64,000 nucleotides of DNA, from positions 186,001 to 250,000 of the forward strand of contig NW_027442042.1 of NCBI RefSeq assembly GCF_048569485.1. Direction: 5' to 3'. The notes beneath the pieces were generated by a model, which saw only the letters and a program-made list of their open reading frames with translations, made no database searches and was not told the DNA's origin. This DNA comes from Anomaloglossus baeobatrachus. Its lineage: Eukaryota; Chordata; Amphibia; Anura; Aromobatidae. A program made the translations under genes and the position numbers. Positions 32,781 to 43,263 of the stretch are shown here, one piece after another; the first letter of the stretch is position 1; every line of letters starts with the position of its first letter.

Positions 32781-33707
32781 TCATAGAAGTACCCTTATAT
32801 AGGGCAAGGGGTCTTTAGCAGACCCCAGCTATTATGGCGACCCATATGCACCCAATGATAAATGTTACTGGGGGCGTTGGATATGTGGAACGTTGTACCC
32901 CATAGGCTGCGAGCTGTGAATGCTGCTGTCAAAGATTGAAAAGTTAACAGCAGTGGGTGAAGCTTACCTCCACTGAATAACTCAGACATCATCTGCTGGC
33001 AATAATGGAGACTCAGCTTCTGAGCCCGCAAGAAGCAATAGGATGTAATAATACGTTACATATCGAGAAGGGGTTAAAGAAAACCTGGCAGCTACAAAAA
33101 CACTGTTTACCTGCAGATATAGTGGTAATCTGAGTACCTAGCATTTAAATGATCTCTATCTGGTTTATTAGAACAGTGTGTGACGCTAATCACTGCATGG
33201 ACAAGCCGTGAGGCAGGGTTGTCAAATGTTCTGGGGTCAGATACAAAGAGAACATGCCATGAACTAAGGGGAAAGACAAAGGCGTAGTCAGCTCTGGGGT
33301 CAGAATATCAGGAGGATAGCGGATATGGGCAAATGGATGGTCAGAGGAGGTCCAAGGTCTCCCTGCTATAGATCAGAGCACAGATAACCAAGGCCCACGT
33401 TCGCAGGGAGCCACAGTGGCATCTGACTGTGTTCACAGGCAACCTAAAATTAGTTTCTCAGCCTCAGCTGAGTGTTTTACACTGTTTTCCTGTCGTGTGG
33501 AGTGGTTTGTGGCTTCTTGAGACTCAGGGGGCTAATTTCTTTTCAGCTGTCTTCTCCCCATTTAAGGTTTGAGATTCCTCTTGTTACTGCAGATGATACC
33601 TTCAGTTTATGCTCCTGTCATTCCGGTTTTTGTGGCGATTCTTTGTGGGGTTTGCATCTCCACTCCCGGTGGGGGGGGGGTTAGATCATGGTTTGGACAG
33701 GTGTTAG

Positions 33708-34772
33708 TGTGGCACCCCAGGGTTCAGTTGCCACAAATATACCTGTACCCGGGGCAGGGAAGGATCTCCACATCAGGTAATCCCACATACAACACTTCCA
33801 CTCCAAGCCTGAAGGGGGAGCTCTACAAGCAGAGTTCAGGTGAGGTCCCCTTTAAATCCAGGTTTGGAGGCGGAGTTAAACAGACAGTTGGAGAAAAGGA
33901 GACTGTGCGAGCAGAGAGTGAGGGAAGACATCAAAATGGAGAGGGCTGTGCTTAGCCCGTACGAGCAACTGTGTGACCGCCTGAGGGGTCAGGAGTGAGG
34001 CAAAAGAGGAGTGACCGGGGAGGTGGAGCCAGATCGGTTCATCCCCAAGGAACAGCGCTGATTACCGGACACCGGCGTCAGAGTTTGTGAGGGATCTAAT
34101 CTACCCAGCAATAAAGACCGGAGGCCAGGGAGACTCCAGGTCTCCTGGCCGCAGCAGCACCTGAAGGCAAAGCCGCTACACAGAGCTTAGGGACCGCAGT
34201 GAGTACAGCAGTGCCCCTTAGAGAAGCTCCTGCCGCCTGCCATACAGGTGAAGACAGTGAGAGAGGGACAAGGTATAGCTACAGGCAGCCTAGTACAAAG
34301 AAGAGAGACAGCACAGCAGGGAGGCCACACAACTAACGTGGTGCAGAGATCCTGAACTGTTCCCAGATTACCCAAAAACTGTCACATCAGAAACTGAACC
34401 CATTTTTCATAACACTTGCAAGTAAAACCTGGTCAGAGTTAATGAATTGGTGTGACGCACTTTATTTCTTCATCTGAGGAGCTATAGGCTGCTGCACTAA
34501 AGTGACAGTTGAAAAGGCTGTGAGGAAAAACCGCCATATCTGTGTAGAGACTGCTAAAACTGCCCTGGGGATCCCGCTTCACCTACGGGAAGCGTAAACA
34601 ACTGGCTGCCTAACCATCACCCCAGAGGTCTGACCTGCAGCCCCAGTAACCATACTGGAACCGTAGGTGGCGTCACGAAAGTTTTATTTTTTTTTAATTT
34701 TCTTTATTATTATTATTTACTGACTTTCAGCGAACACCAGGGCCATGGAATCGGGCACAGGCCCCCGTGACA
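33708..34772 (+). mobile_element. LTR-like fossil related to the LTRs at 57.5 and 59.8 kb
   Basis: Begins TGTGGCACCCCAGG and ends CCCCCGTGACA. Like the two solo LTRs at 57466 and 59839, it has a ggtggcgtcacg motif in its 3' part. The flanking tetranucleotides (ttag, taat) do not match, so the ends or the identity are less sure. No gag or pol is present. Probably older than the other two. Confidence 0.45.
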
Positions 34773-35426
34773 TAATCCCATTAACCAACACCTGGAACCG
34801 AGTACGCCACGGCCCTGGGGTGGGTCACTAGGGTTAAGCTGGAGGTCCAGACCTGGATACCATCAAGCCTACCTCTGGGATCAGGGACAGCACAAGTTCC
34901 CTAGTTTGAGGGCCCGTTTTAGGGTCCCTGCTCCAGCTATCCTGGCACCTCCATGATACTCTGGGTTTAGGACTGATTACTCAGAACAGGGAACCCCTGA
35001 AAAAACCAAGCACCTCCCAGTTTCAGATTGAACTGAGCTTTCGCTCAACAAACAGCTTGGCACGACCCGGATTCCATAGGGAGCCAAAATTGTCACTCAC
35101 TGCGTACAAGACAGAGGATAGAGTGTGACACAGTAACTACAAGGAGAAAATGCAGTTACATTCTCCCAGCAGCTGCTCACTTCCAGTCACCAGCACAGTG
35201 GGAGAGGCTGTAACAGTCACCACTCACTACATAGTGGGTGCACAGTAATCAACCCTCTTGTTCCTTGGCTGACAGCATGTGAGCGGTAAGTGTTACTGTT
35301 TCCTGCACTGCATCGGTGACTGTATACGAGCGGCAGCAGGGAGAATGTAAAATTAATTTTCTCCTTGCAGCTGGGAATGTGACTGTTCTTGTTATTTAAT
35401 GGTGACTCTTCACTGAGGAGGGTTAC

Positions 35427-35527
35427 CTGTGGAAAGGTCTCTACTCCGTTCATCACCCCGCACATCCATTTCTCCTTTTTCCATTGTGTCTGCAGCGTTC
35501 TGCATATCTTTTCCCTGAATTTCAAAG
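35427..35527 (-). CDS. Upstream coding exon of the zinc-finger gene
   Basis: A 101-nt exon bounded on the minus strand by an acceptor (atttattttacag) and a donor (ccacag/gtaacc). It reads FEIQGKDMQNAADTMEKGEM then DVRGDERSRDLST, a pattern I know from the exon before the finger exon in frog zinc-finger genes. Its last nucleotide, G, joins AT at 31743-31742 to give GAT, continuing DDGTRSSTQN into the fingers without a stop. It enters in phase 2, so at least one more coding exon upstream is needed and was not found. Confidence 0.65.
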
Positions 35528-36389
35528 CTGTAAAATAAATAATGTAAAAGTCACGGACAGAAGGAAAAGTCATGTGGAAGGTTCTAGATGGAGGCTTCTG
35601 CTACCAGAGCCGTGTGGCCCGAGACCAATCCATGCATGGCCTCTACGCCTCCTATATCCCCCGTGCTGCCCCAGAGGCAGTTCAGCAGGGATAGAAGCAG
35701 ACGTGGCAGGAGCCACTTAGTGTGGTACATTATGACATTGGGATTTCCTTCATTGTTTTGTCTTCACAATTTGGACGCCCTAATGCTTATTTTTCCATCA
35801 TTTTAGAATTGGTTTAGTCACAATGTTATATTTTTGAAAGTCTTTTTGAGGAAAATTAGTTTTATTCAATTGTTTTTCTTTAACGGGACGAACAGAGGTG
35901 TAAATAGAAATCATGGGACCCCATAGCGGAAGTTCTAATTGGTACCCCCTCCCCCCAAAAAATAAAAATGTAATTAATATTCAACTGGGTCATATAAGAA
36001 CCTCTCACAACTTTACAGCCCTTGCAAAGTAACTTTCCTCCTAATGACGCCCATTCATTCCCCTTTCACTGCCCCATAATGTATAATACAAGCACTGTAT
36101 GATACCTCCACAGGGACGTCCTCCACACCAGGGCTGAGGAGAAAAACGAGAAGTTTCCATCCACTCTCTATACAGACATCTGCAGGTTTTTCCCTCCACT
36201 CTCTATACAGACACATCTGCAGGTTTTTCCCTCCGCTCTCCATACAGACACATCTGCAGGTTTTTCCCTCCGCTCTCTATACAGACACATCTGCAGGTTT
36301 TTCTCACTATCTGACATCAAAATCAGAATAAAGTGAAGAAATAAATCCGGCAATCAAAATATTTTCAATTTTTTTTTTTATTTTTTAAA
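35528..36389. other. Probable intron with no recognised exon
   Basis: A possible acceptor/donor pair (ttctcctcag ... gtatcatac, minus strand, about 36100-36140) frames only 28 nt and is not convincing. The tandem repeat at 36155-36310 lies here. No regulatory-box domain exon was found. Confidence 0.4.
36155..36310. repeat. 37-bp tandem repeat, about four units
   Basis: The unit contains ctatacagacacatctgcag followed by gtttttccctcc; the first unit is three bases shorter. Confidence 0.9.
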
Positions 36390-36420
36390 TCCAGTGAATA
36401 AAGACCACAATGTGTGTCAA

Positions 36421-36468
36421 TCAGTGACGTTTCGGTTCTTCCTTGGACCTTTATCAAACTCACACTAT
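36421..36468 (-). ncRNA. Hammerhead-ribozyme-like motif
   Basis: Minus strand: TGTGAGT, then TTGATAA in the CUGANGA position, a stem II candidate (GGT...ACC), GAAAC, the GTC triplet and ACT. AGT/ACT and TGTG/CACA can form stem I with an internal loop, as in natural hammerheads. Two core positions differ from consensus, so it is probably inactive. The copies at 37721 and 40071 have TTTATAA. Confidence 0.4.
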
Positions 36469-36825
36469 AAAGATACATAAGAAAAATACAAAGTGAATAT
36501 TATGGGATATTGCAGCCGCTGGGGACGAGGCCATGATCCAATTGTGCCCATTTTCTGTTCTATAGATAAATCTTTTCTATCTTTCCACAAGTAATATGTA
36601 TGATGTTTACTCTAATATTCATGTACCGTATTTTTCGGACTATAAGACGCACCCTGGTTTTAGAGCAGGAAAATAGAAAATAAAATTTTAAGCAAAAAAT
36701 GTGGTCATGACACACTTATGGGGCGAGGATCTGCTGCTGACACTGTTATGGGTTAATGTCCCCAAATTCTCTACTAGGATACCCCATCCTGGTAATGATC
36801 CTCCTGCCTTGTATATAGAGTATAT

Positions 36826-37078
36826 ACCCCCATCCTTGCTCATATACCCCCATCCTTGCTCATATACCCCCATCCTTGCTCATATACCCCCATCCTTGCT
36901 CATATACCCCCATCCTTGCTCATAATATACCCCCATCCTTGCTCATAATATACCCCCATCCTTGCTCATAATATACCCCCATCCTTGCTCATAATATACC
37001 CCCATCCTTGCTCATAATATACCCCCATCCTTGCTCATAATATACCCCCATCCTTGCTCATAATATACCCCCATCCTG
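36826..37078. repeat. 20-bp / 23-bp tandem repeat
   Basis: About five units of catatacccccatccttgct (20 bp) are followed by about seven of the 23-bp form, in which cataata replaces cata. Confidence 0.93.
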
Positions 37079-37215
37079 CTATACACCCCCATGCTGGTAT
37101 ACGGCCCGCATCCTGTGGCACATAAAAAAAAAAATAAACGTTCATACTCACCTTACCTCACTCCCTGCAGCCCCTCCTCCCGTCTGTGTCAGCAGCAGCA
37201 ACGCTGAGTGGAGCC

Positions 37216-37303
37216 GTCCCCGTTCGCCTGCAGTACCACGATCTCCTCCTAGCTGCCGGCGGCCAGCCAGGAGGAGATCGTGGTACTGTAGGGGAACGGG
37301 GAC
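37216..37303. repeat. 35-bp hairpin with 18-nt loop
   Basis: 37216-37250 and 37269-37303 are reverse complements at 33 of 35 positions, GC-rich, inside the TA-flanked transposon. If transcribed it would form a precursor-like stem-loop. Confidence 0.85.
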
Positions 37304-37881
37304 AGGTGAGTATACTGATTCACTGCACCCCGCGCTGATGATGATGCACGGGGAGCAGTGAATACAGCCGCACATGATCACTCCAGGCTGTAGTTGCCAG
37401 GGGTGATCATGCGGCCGGCTGTTTATCCCTCGCCCATCATCCCGTCCACCTGTCAGCGGTGAGAGATAGGTGGGAGGATGGGCGTGCATATGAAATGAGC
37501 GGGCCCACGTAGTCACGGCAGGCGCTGCTGCAGCCTGCTCGTGCCCCCGATGACCCGCTCCACCGCAGCACCCTCATTCCCCGCAGCCCTACATTCAGAC
37601 CATAAGACGCACCCCCCACTGTCCCCCAACATTTGGGGGGGGGGGGAGTGCGTCTTATGGTCCGAAAAATACGGTACCTTTGAGAGAATATTCACTTTGT
37701 ATTTTTCTTATGTATCTTTATAGTGTGAGTTTTATAAAGGTCCAAGGAAGAACCGAAACGTCACTGATTGACGCACATTGTGGTCTTTAGTCACTGGATA
37801 TAAAAACCCCAGATGTGCATCCATCCTTCCTACAGGCCCACCCCAGGTGTGCCCCCATCCATCAATCCATCTATCCTTCCT

Positions 37882-39825
37882 ACAGCACCCCCCCCCAACT
37901 TGCAGTCTCTCCCCCCTGCGAGCCCCCCACAGCTTGCAGTCTCTTCCCCCTGCGAGCACCCCCACAGCTTGCAGTCTCTTCCCCCTGCGAGCACCCCCAA
38001 ACGTGCAGTCTCTCCCCCTGCGAGCCCCCCCCCCCAACGTGCAGTCTCTCCCCCCTGCGAGCCCCCCACAGCTTGCAGTCTCTCCCCCCTGCGAGCCCCC
38101 CACAGCTTGCAGTCTCGTCCCCCTGCGAGCACCCCCCAACGAGCAGTCTCTCCCCCTGCGAACCCCCCCAACGTGCAGTCTCTCCCCCTGCGAACCCCCC
38201 CCAACGTGCAGACGTGCAGTCTTTCCCCCTGCGAACCCCCCCCAATGTGCAGTCTCTCCCCCCTGCGAGCCCCCCACAGCTTGCAGTCTCTTCCCCCTGC
38301 GAGCACCCCCACAGCTTGCAGTCTCTTCCCCCTGCGAGCACCCCCACAGCTTGCAGTCTCTTCCCCCTGCGAGCACCCCCAAACGTGCAGTCTCTCCCCC
38401 CTGCCAACCCCCCCAACGTGCAGTCTCTCCCCCCTGCCAACCCCCCCAACGTGCAGTCTCTCCCCCCTGCCAACCCCCCCAACGTGCAGTCTCTCCCCCC
38501 TGCCAACCCCCCCAACGTGCAGTCTCTCCCCCTGCGAACATCTACCCCCAACGTGCAGTCTCTCCCCCTGCGAACCCCCCCCAACGTGCAGACGTGTAGT
38601 CTCTCCCCCTGCGAACCCCCCCCCAACGTGCAGACGTGCAGTCTCTCCCCCCTGCGAACCCCCCCAACGTGCAGTCTCTCCCCCCCAACGTGCAGTCTCT
38701 CCCCCCTGTGAGCCCCCCACAGCTTGCAGTCTCTTCCCCCTGCGAGCACCCGCAAACGTGCAGTCTCTCCCCCTGTGCACCCCCCCAAACGTGCAGTCTC
38801 TCCCCCTGCGAACCCCCCCTCAACGTGCAGACATGCAGTCTCTCCCCCCTGCCAACGTGCAGTCTCTCCCCCCTGCGAGCCCCCCCCAACGTGCAGTCTC
38901 TCCCCCCTGCGAGCCCCCCCCAACGTGCAGTCTCTCCCCCCTGCGAGCCCCCCCAACGTGCAGTCTCTGCCCCCTGCGAGCCCCCCCCAACGTGCAGTCT
39001 CTGCCCCCTGCGAGCCCCCCCCAACGTGCAGTCTCTGCCCCCTGCGAGCCCCCCCCAACGTGCAGTCTCTCCCCCCTGCGAGCCCCCCCCAACGTGCAGT
39101 CTCTCCCCCCTGCGAGCCCCCCCCAACGTACAGTCTCTGCCCCCTGCGAGCCCCCCCCAACGTACAGTCTCTGCCCCCTGCGAGCCCCCCCCAACGTGCA
39201 GTCTCTGCCCCCTGCGAGCCCCCCCAACGTGCAGTCTCTGCCCCCTGCGAGCCCCCCCAACGTGCAGTCTCTCCCCCCTGCGAGCCCCCCCCAACGTGCA
39301 GTCTCTCCCCCCTGCGAGCCCCCCCAACGTGCAGTCTCTCCCCCCTGCGAGCCCCCCCAACGTGCAGTCTCTCCCCCCTGCGAGCCCCCCCAACGTGCAG
39401 TCTCCCCCCCCCAACGTGCAGTCTCTCCCCCCTGCGAGCCCCCCCCCCAACGTGCAGTCTCCCCCCCAACGTGCAGTCTCTCCCCCCTGCGAGGCCCCCC
39501 CCAACGTGCAGTCTCTCCCCCCTGCGAGGCCCCCCCCAACGTGCAGTCTCTCCCCCCTGCGAGCCCCCCCAACGTGCAGTCTCTCCCCCCTGCGAGCCCC
39601 CCCCCAACGTGCAGTCTCTCCCCCCTGCGAGGCCCCCCCCAACGTGCAGTCTCTCCCCCCTGCGAGCCCCCCCCCCAACGTGCAGTCTCTCCCCCCTGCG
39701 AGCCCCCCCAACGTGCAGTCTCTCCCCCCTGTGAGCCCCCCCCAACGTGCAGTCTCTCCCACTGCGAGCCCCCCCCAACGTGCAGTCTCTCCCCCCTGTG
39801 AGCCCCCCCAATGTACAGCCTCTTT
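37882..39825. repeat. C-rich 33-36-bp minisatellite, array 1
   Basis: The unit is close to aacgtgcagtctctcccccc followed by tgcgagcccccc. Variant units carry cacagcttgcagtctcttcc or tgccaacccccc. Unit lengths near multiples of three keep several frames open on both strands; these are not genes. The C runs of six to eight suggest i-motif/G-quadruplex potential. Confidence 0.95.
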
Positions 39826-40204
39826 CCCTGCTAGCCCACTCCATCGTGCAGTATCATCCAGTGTAAGCCCCCCAATATGCAGCATATGCTCGTGCCCCCG
39901 ATGACCCGCTCCACCGCAGCACCCTCATTCCCCGCAGCCCTACATTCAGACCATAAGACGCACCCCCCACTTTCCCCCAACATTTGGGGGGGGGGGGGAG
40001 TGCGTCTTATGGTCCGAAAAATACGGTACCTTTGAGAGAATATTCACTTTGTATTTTTCTTATGTATCTTTATAGTGTGAGTTTTATAAAGGTCCAAGGA
40101 AGGACTGAAACGTCACTGATTGACGCACATTGTGGTCTTTAGTCACTGGATATAAAAACCCCAGGTGTGCCCCCATCCATCAATCCATCTATCCTTCCTA
40201 CAGC

Positions 40205-42640
40205 ACCCCCCCCCAACTTGCAGTCTCTCCCCCCTGCGAGCCCCCCACAGCTTGCAGTCTCTTCCCCCTGCGAGCACCCCCACAGCTTGCAGTCTCTTCC
40301 CCCTGCGAGCACCCCCAAACTAGCAGTCTCTCCCCCTGCGAGCCCCCCCCCCCAACGTGCAGTCTCTCCCCCCTGCGAGCCCCCCACAGCTTGCAGTCTC
40401 TCCCCCCTGCGAGCCCCCCACAGCTTGCAGTCTCTCCCCCCTGCGAGCCCCCCACAGCTTGCAGTCTCGTCCCCCTGCGAGCACCCCCCAACGAGCAGTC
40501 TCTCCCCCTGCGAACCCCCCCAACGTGCAGTCTCTCCCCCTGCGAACCCCCCCCCAACGTGCAGACGTGCAGTCTCTCCCCCCTGCGAACCCCCCCAATG
40601 TGCAGTCTCTCCCCCCTGCGAGCCCCCCACAGCTTGCAGTCTCTTCCCCCTGCGAGCACCCCCACAGCTTGCAGTCTCTTCCCCCTGCGAGCACCCCCAC
40701 AGCTTGCAGTCTCTTCCCCCTGCGAGCACCCCCAAACGTGCAGTCTCTCCCCCCTGCCAACCCCCCCAACGTGCAGTCTCTCCCCCCTGCCAACCCCCCC
40801 AACGTGCAGTCTCTCCCCCCTGCCAACCCCCCCAACGTGCAGTCTCTCCCCCCTGCCAACCCCCCCAACGTGCAGTCTCTCCCCCCTGCCAACCCCCCCA
40901 ACGTGCAGTCTCTCCCCCCTGCCAACCCCCCCAACGTGCAGTCTCTCCCCCCTGCCAACCCCCCCAACGTGCAGTCTCTCCCCCCTGCCAACCCCCCCAA
41001 CGTGCAGTCTCTCCCCCCTGCCAACCCCCCCAACGTGCAGTCTCTCCCCCCTGCCAACCCCCCCAACGTGCAGTCTCTCCCCCCTGCCAACCCCCCCAAC
41101 GTGCAGTCTCTCCCCCTGCGAACCTCTACCCCCAACGTGCAGTCTCTCCCCCTGCGAACCCCCCCCCAACGTGCAGTCTCTCCCCCTGCGAACCCCCCCC
41201 CCCAACGTGCAGTCTCTCCCCCTGCGAACCCCCCCCCCCAACGTGCAGACGTGCAGTCTCTCCCCCCTGCGAACCCCCCCAACGTGCAGTCTCTCCCCCC
41301 CAACGTGCAGTCTCTCCCCCCTGTGAGCCCCCCACAGCTTGCAGTCTCTTCCCCCTGCGAGCACCCCCAAACGTGCAGTCTCTGCCCCTGCGAACCCCCG
41401 CAAACGTGCAGTCTCTCCCCCTGCGAACCCCCCCAAACGTGCAGTCTCTCCCCCTGCGAACCCCCCTCAACGTGCAGACATGCAGTCTCTCCCCCCTGCC
41501 AACGTGCAGTCTCTCCCCCCTGCGAGCCCCCCCCAACGTGCAGTCTCTCCCCCCTGCGAGCCCCCCCCAACGTGCAGTCTCTCCCCCCTGCGAGCCCCCC
41601 CCAACGTGCAGTCTCTCCCCCCTGCGAGCACCCCCCAACGTGCAGTCTCTCCCCCTGCGAACCCCCCCCCAACGTGCAGACGTGCAGTCTCTCCCCCCTG
41701 CGAACCCCCCCCAATGTGCAGTCTCTCCCCCCTGCGAGCCCCCCACAGCTTGCAGTCTCTTCCCCCTGCGAGCACCCCCACAGCTTGCAGTCTCTTCCCC
41801 CTGCGAGCACCCCCAAACGTGCAGTCTCTCCCCCCTGCCAACCCCCCCAACGTGCAGTCTCTCCCCCCTGCCAACCCCCCCAACGTGCAGTCTCTCCCCC
41901 CTGCCAACCCCCCCAACGTGCAGTCTCTCCCCCCTGCCAACCTCCCAACGTGCAGTCTCTCCCCCCTGCCAACCTCCCAACGTGCAGTCTCTCCCCTTTG
42001 CCAACCCCCCAACGTGCAGTCTCTCCCCCCTGCCAACCCCCCCAACGTGCAGTCTCTCCCCCCTGCCAACCCCCCCAACGTGCAGTCTCTCCCCCCTGCC
42101 AACCCCCCCAACGTGCAGTCTCTCCCCCCTGCCAACCCCCCCAACGTGCAGTCTCTCCCCCCTGCCAACCCCCCCAACGTGCAGTCTCTCCCCCCTGCCA
42201 ACCCCCCCAACGTGCAGTCTCTCCCCCCTGCCAACCCCCCCAACGTGCAGTCTCTCCCCCTGCGAGCCCCCCCAACGTGCAGTCTCTCCCCCCTGCGAGC
42301 CCCCCCAACGTGCAGTCTCCCCCCCCCCCCCAACGTGCAGTCTCTCCCCCCTGCGAGCCCCCCCCAACGTGCAGTCTCCCCCCCAACGTGCAGTCTCTCC
42401 CCCCTGCGAGCCCCCCCCAACGTGCAGTCTCTCCCCCCTGCGAGCCCCCCCCAACGTGCAGTCTCTCCCCCCTGCGAGCCCCCCCCCCAACGTGCAGTCT
42501 CTCCCCCCTGCGAGCCCCCCCCAACGTGCAGTCTCTCCCCCCTGTGAGCCTCCCCCCCAACGTGCAGTCTCTCCCACTGCGAGCCCCCCCCCCAACGTGC
42601 AGTCTCTCCCCCCTGTGAGCCCCCCCAATGTACAGCCTCT
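40205..42640. repeat. C-rich 33-36-bp minisatellite, array 2
   Basis: Same unit family as array 1. Two blocks (about 40620-41340 and 41640-42260) repeat the same order of variant units, and runs of identical tgccaacccccc units (about 40750-41110 and 41830-42250) show recent local expansion and homogenisation. Confidence 0.95.
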
Positions 42641-42702
42641 TTCCCTGCTAGCCCACTCCATCGTGCAGTATCATCCAGTGTAAGCCCCCCAATATGCAGC
42701 AT

Positions 42703-42935
42703 CTCCCAGTGCAAGCCCCCCAATATGCAGTATCGCCCCCTGCACTGTGTAGCCCCCCATATCCCCCTTCCTTATGGAAGCCTCCACAGCCCTGTGCTGC
42801 AGCTTCAGCCCCTTCCCTGTGATATATACACGAGCTGCAGCCCCCAGTAGTGACAGGAGACACTTTTATTTCTTCCCCCAAAATCCAGTGTGACCTCAGC
42901 TCTATAACTAATGAGGAAAAGCTGAATCTTCCCAC
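42703..42935. other. Unique-looking sequence, no gene seen
   Basis: Short degenerate remains of the C-rich repeat, then mixed sequence. If the promoter call just downstream is right, this is the start of intron 1 of the zinc-finger gene. Confidence 0.4.
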
Positions 42936-43070
42936 CTCAGGGTCAGGATCCGTCCGCTCTGCACAGGGGCCCGAGCACTGCTGCTTCCGGTCACACATCG
43001 GCACAGCACGAGGAGGCCCCGCCCCTTCCGGTGACGTAATTCCCTCAAACAAATCAACTCCAGTCTAGAC
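42936..43070 (-). promoter_or_regulatory. Candidate promoter and first exon of the zinc-finger gene
   Basis: A CpG-rich block with, on the minus strand, a CRE-like ttacgtca, accggaag (ETS-type) sites and ggggcgggg (GC box), followed by about 90 nt and a possible donor (ccctgag/gtgggaag at 42936/42935). Similar compact TATA-less layouts are common for vertebrate zinc-finger genes. The link to the exon at 35427 crosses more than 7 kb of repeats and rests on orientation and composition only. Confidence 0.3.
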
Positions 43071-43263
43071 GCTACCCTCTGGCCACTGGGATGGTAGATG
43101 CTAGAGAATACAGGCTGCGTGCAGGTTATGAGGTCACTTCCGGGGCGTATTCATTTACTGTTAGGGGGCGGTCCTTTATTCAGCGGGGCCTGTATCTCTA
43201 GGGTTGCGTCTAGTTCAGAGTTGATGTTTTCTGCTCGTCTGATCTGGCTGCTTCATTAGTGAG

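Larger units (their letters stand above)
31744..35426 (-). other. Intron of the zinc-finger gene, full of repeats
   Basis: Between the two coding exons lie a dispersed repeat with a foldback insertion (31865-32780), unassigned sequence (32780-33700) and an LTR-like fossil (33708-34772). No further coding exon with proper splice sites was seen, though a small one could be missed. Confidence 0.5.
36626..37674. mobile_element. TA-flanked non-autonomous DNA transposon
   Basis: Inverted termini CCGTATTTTTCGGAC(T/C)ATAAG are flanked by TA on both sides (36624-36625 and 37675-37676). This terminus is widespread in vertebrate genomes, but I cannot assign the superfamily safely. The interior holds a tandem repeat (36826-37078) and a GC-rich hairpin (37216-37303). 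A truncated duplicate of its right end lies at 39887-40024. Confidence 0.75.
36390..37799. mobile_element. Penelope-like inverted arms around a TA-flanked transposon
   Basis: 36390-36505 and 37683-37799 are inverted copies of each other (gaccacaatgtgtgtcaatc against its complement). Both carry the hammerhead-like segment. Between them is the DNA transposon 36626-37674. The right arm recurs at 40026-40150 because of a tandem duplication. No coding region remains and flanking duplications were not found, so the family is inferred from the ribozyme-like motif. Confidence 0.45.
37536..42702. repeat. Two-copy tandem duplication containing minisatellites
   Basis: Unit 1 (37536-39886) and unit 2 (39887 to about 42702) begin with the same sequence (tgctcgtgcccccgatgacc) and end with the same sequence (gtaagccccccaatatgcag). 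Each contains the right end of the TA-flanked transposon, a Penelope-like arm with the hammerhead-like motif, and a C-rich array. gcagc occurs at both breakpoints, compatible with a microhomology-mediated or unequal-exchange origin. Unit 2 is longer because its array expanded. Confidence 0.85.

Noticed and set aside
36100-36140. 28-nt microexon of the zinc-finger gene
   Set aside because: It has acceptor and donor dinucleotides but is too short and lacks a recognisable peptide or a phase match.
36826-42640. CRISPR-like regular repeats
   Set aside because: There are no unique spacers or cas genes, units vary gradually, and the context is vertebrate; these are minisatellites.
37813-42723. Frames of 250-840 codons on both strands
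   Set aside because: All arise from 33-36-bp units in the C-rich arrays; no domain, no start context and the same peptide in several frames.
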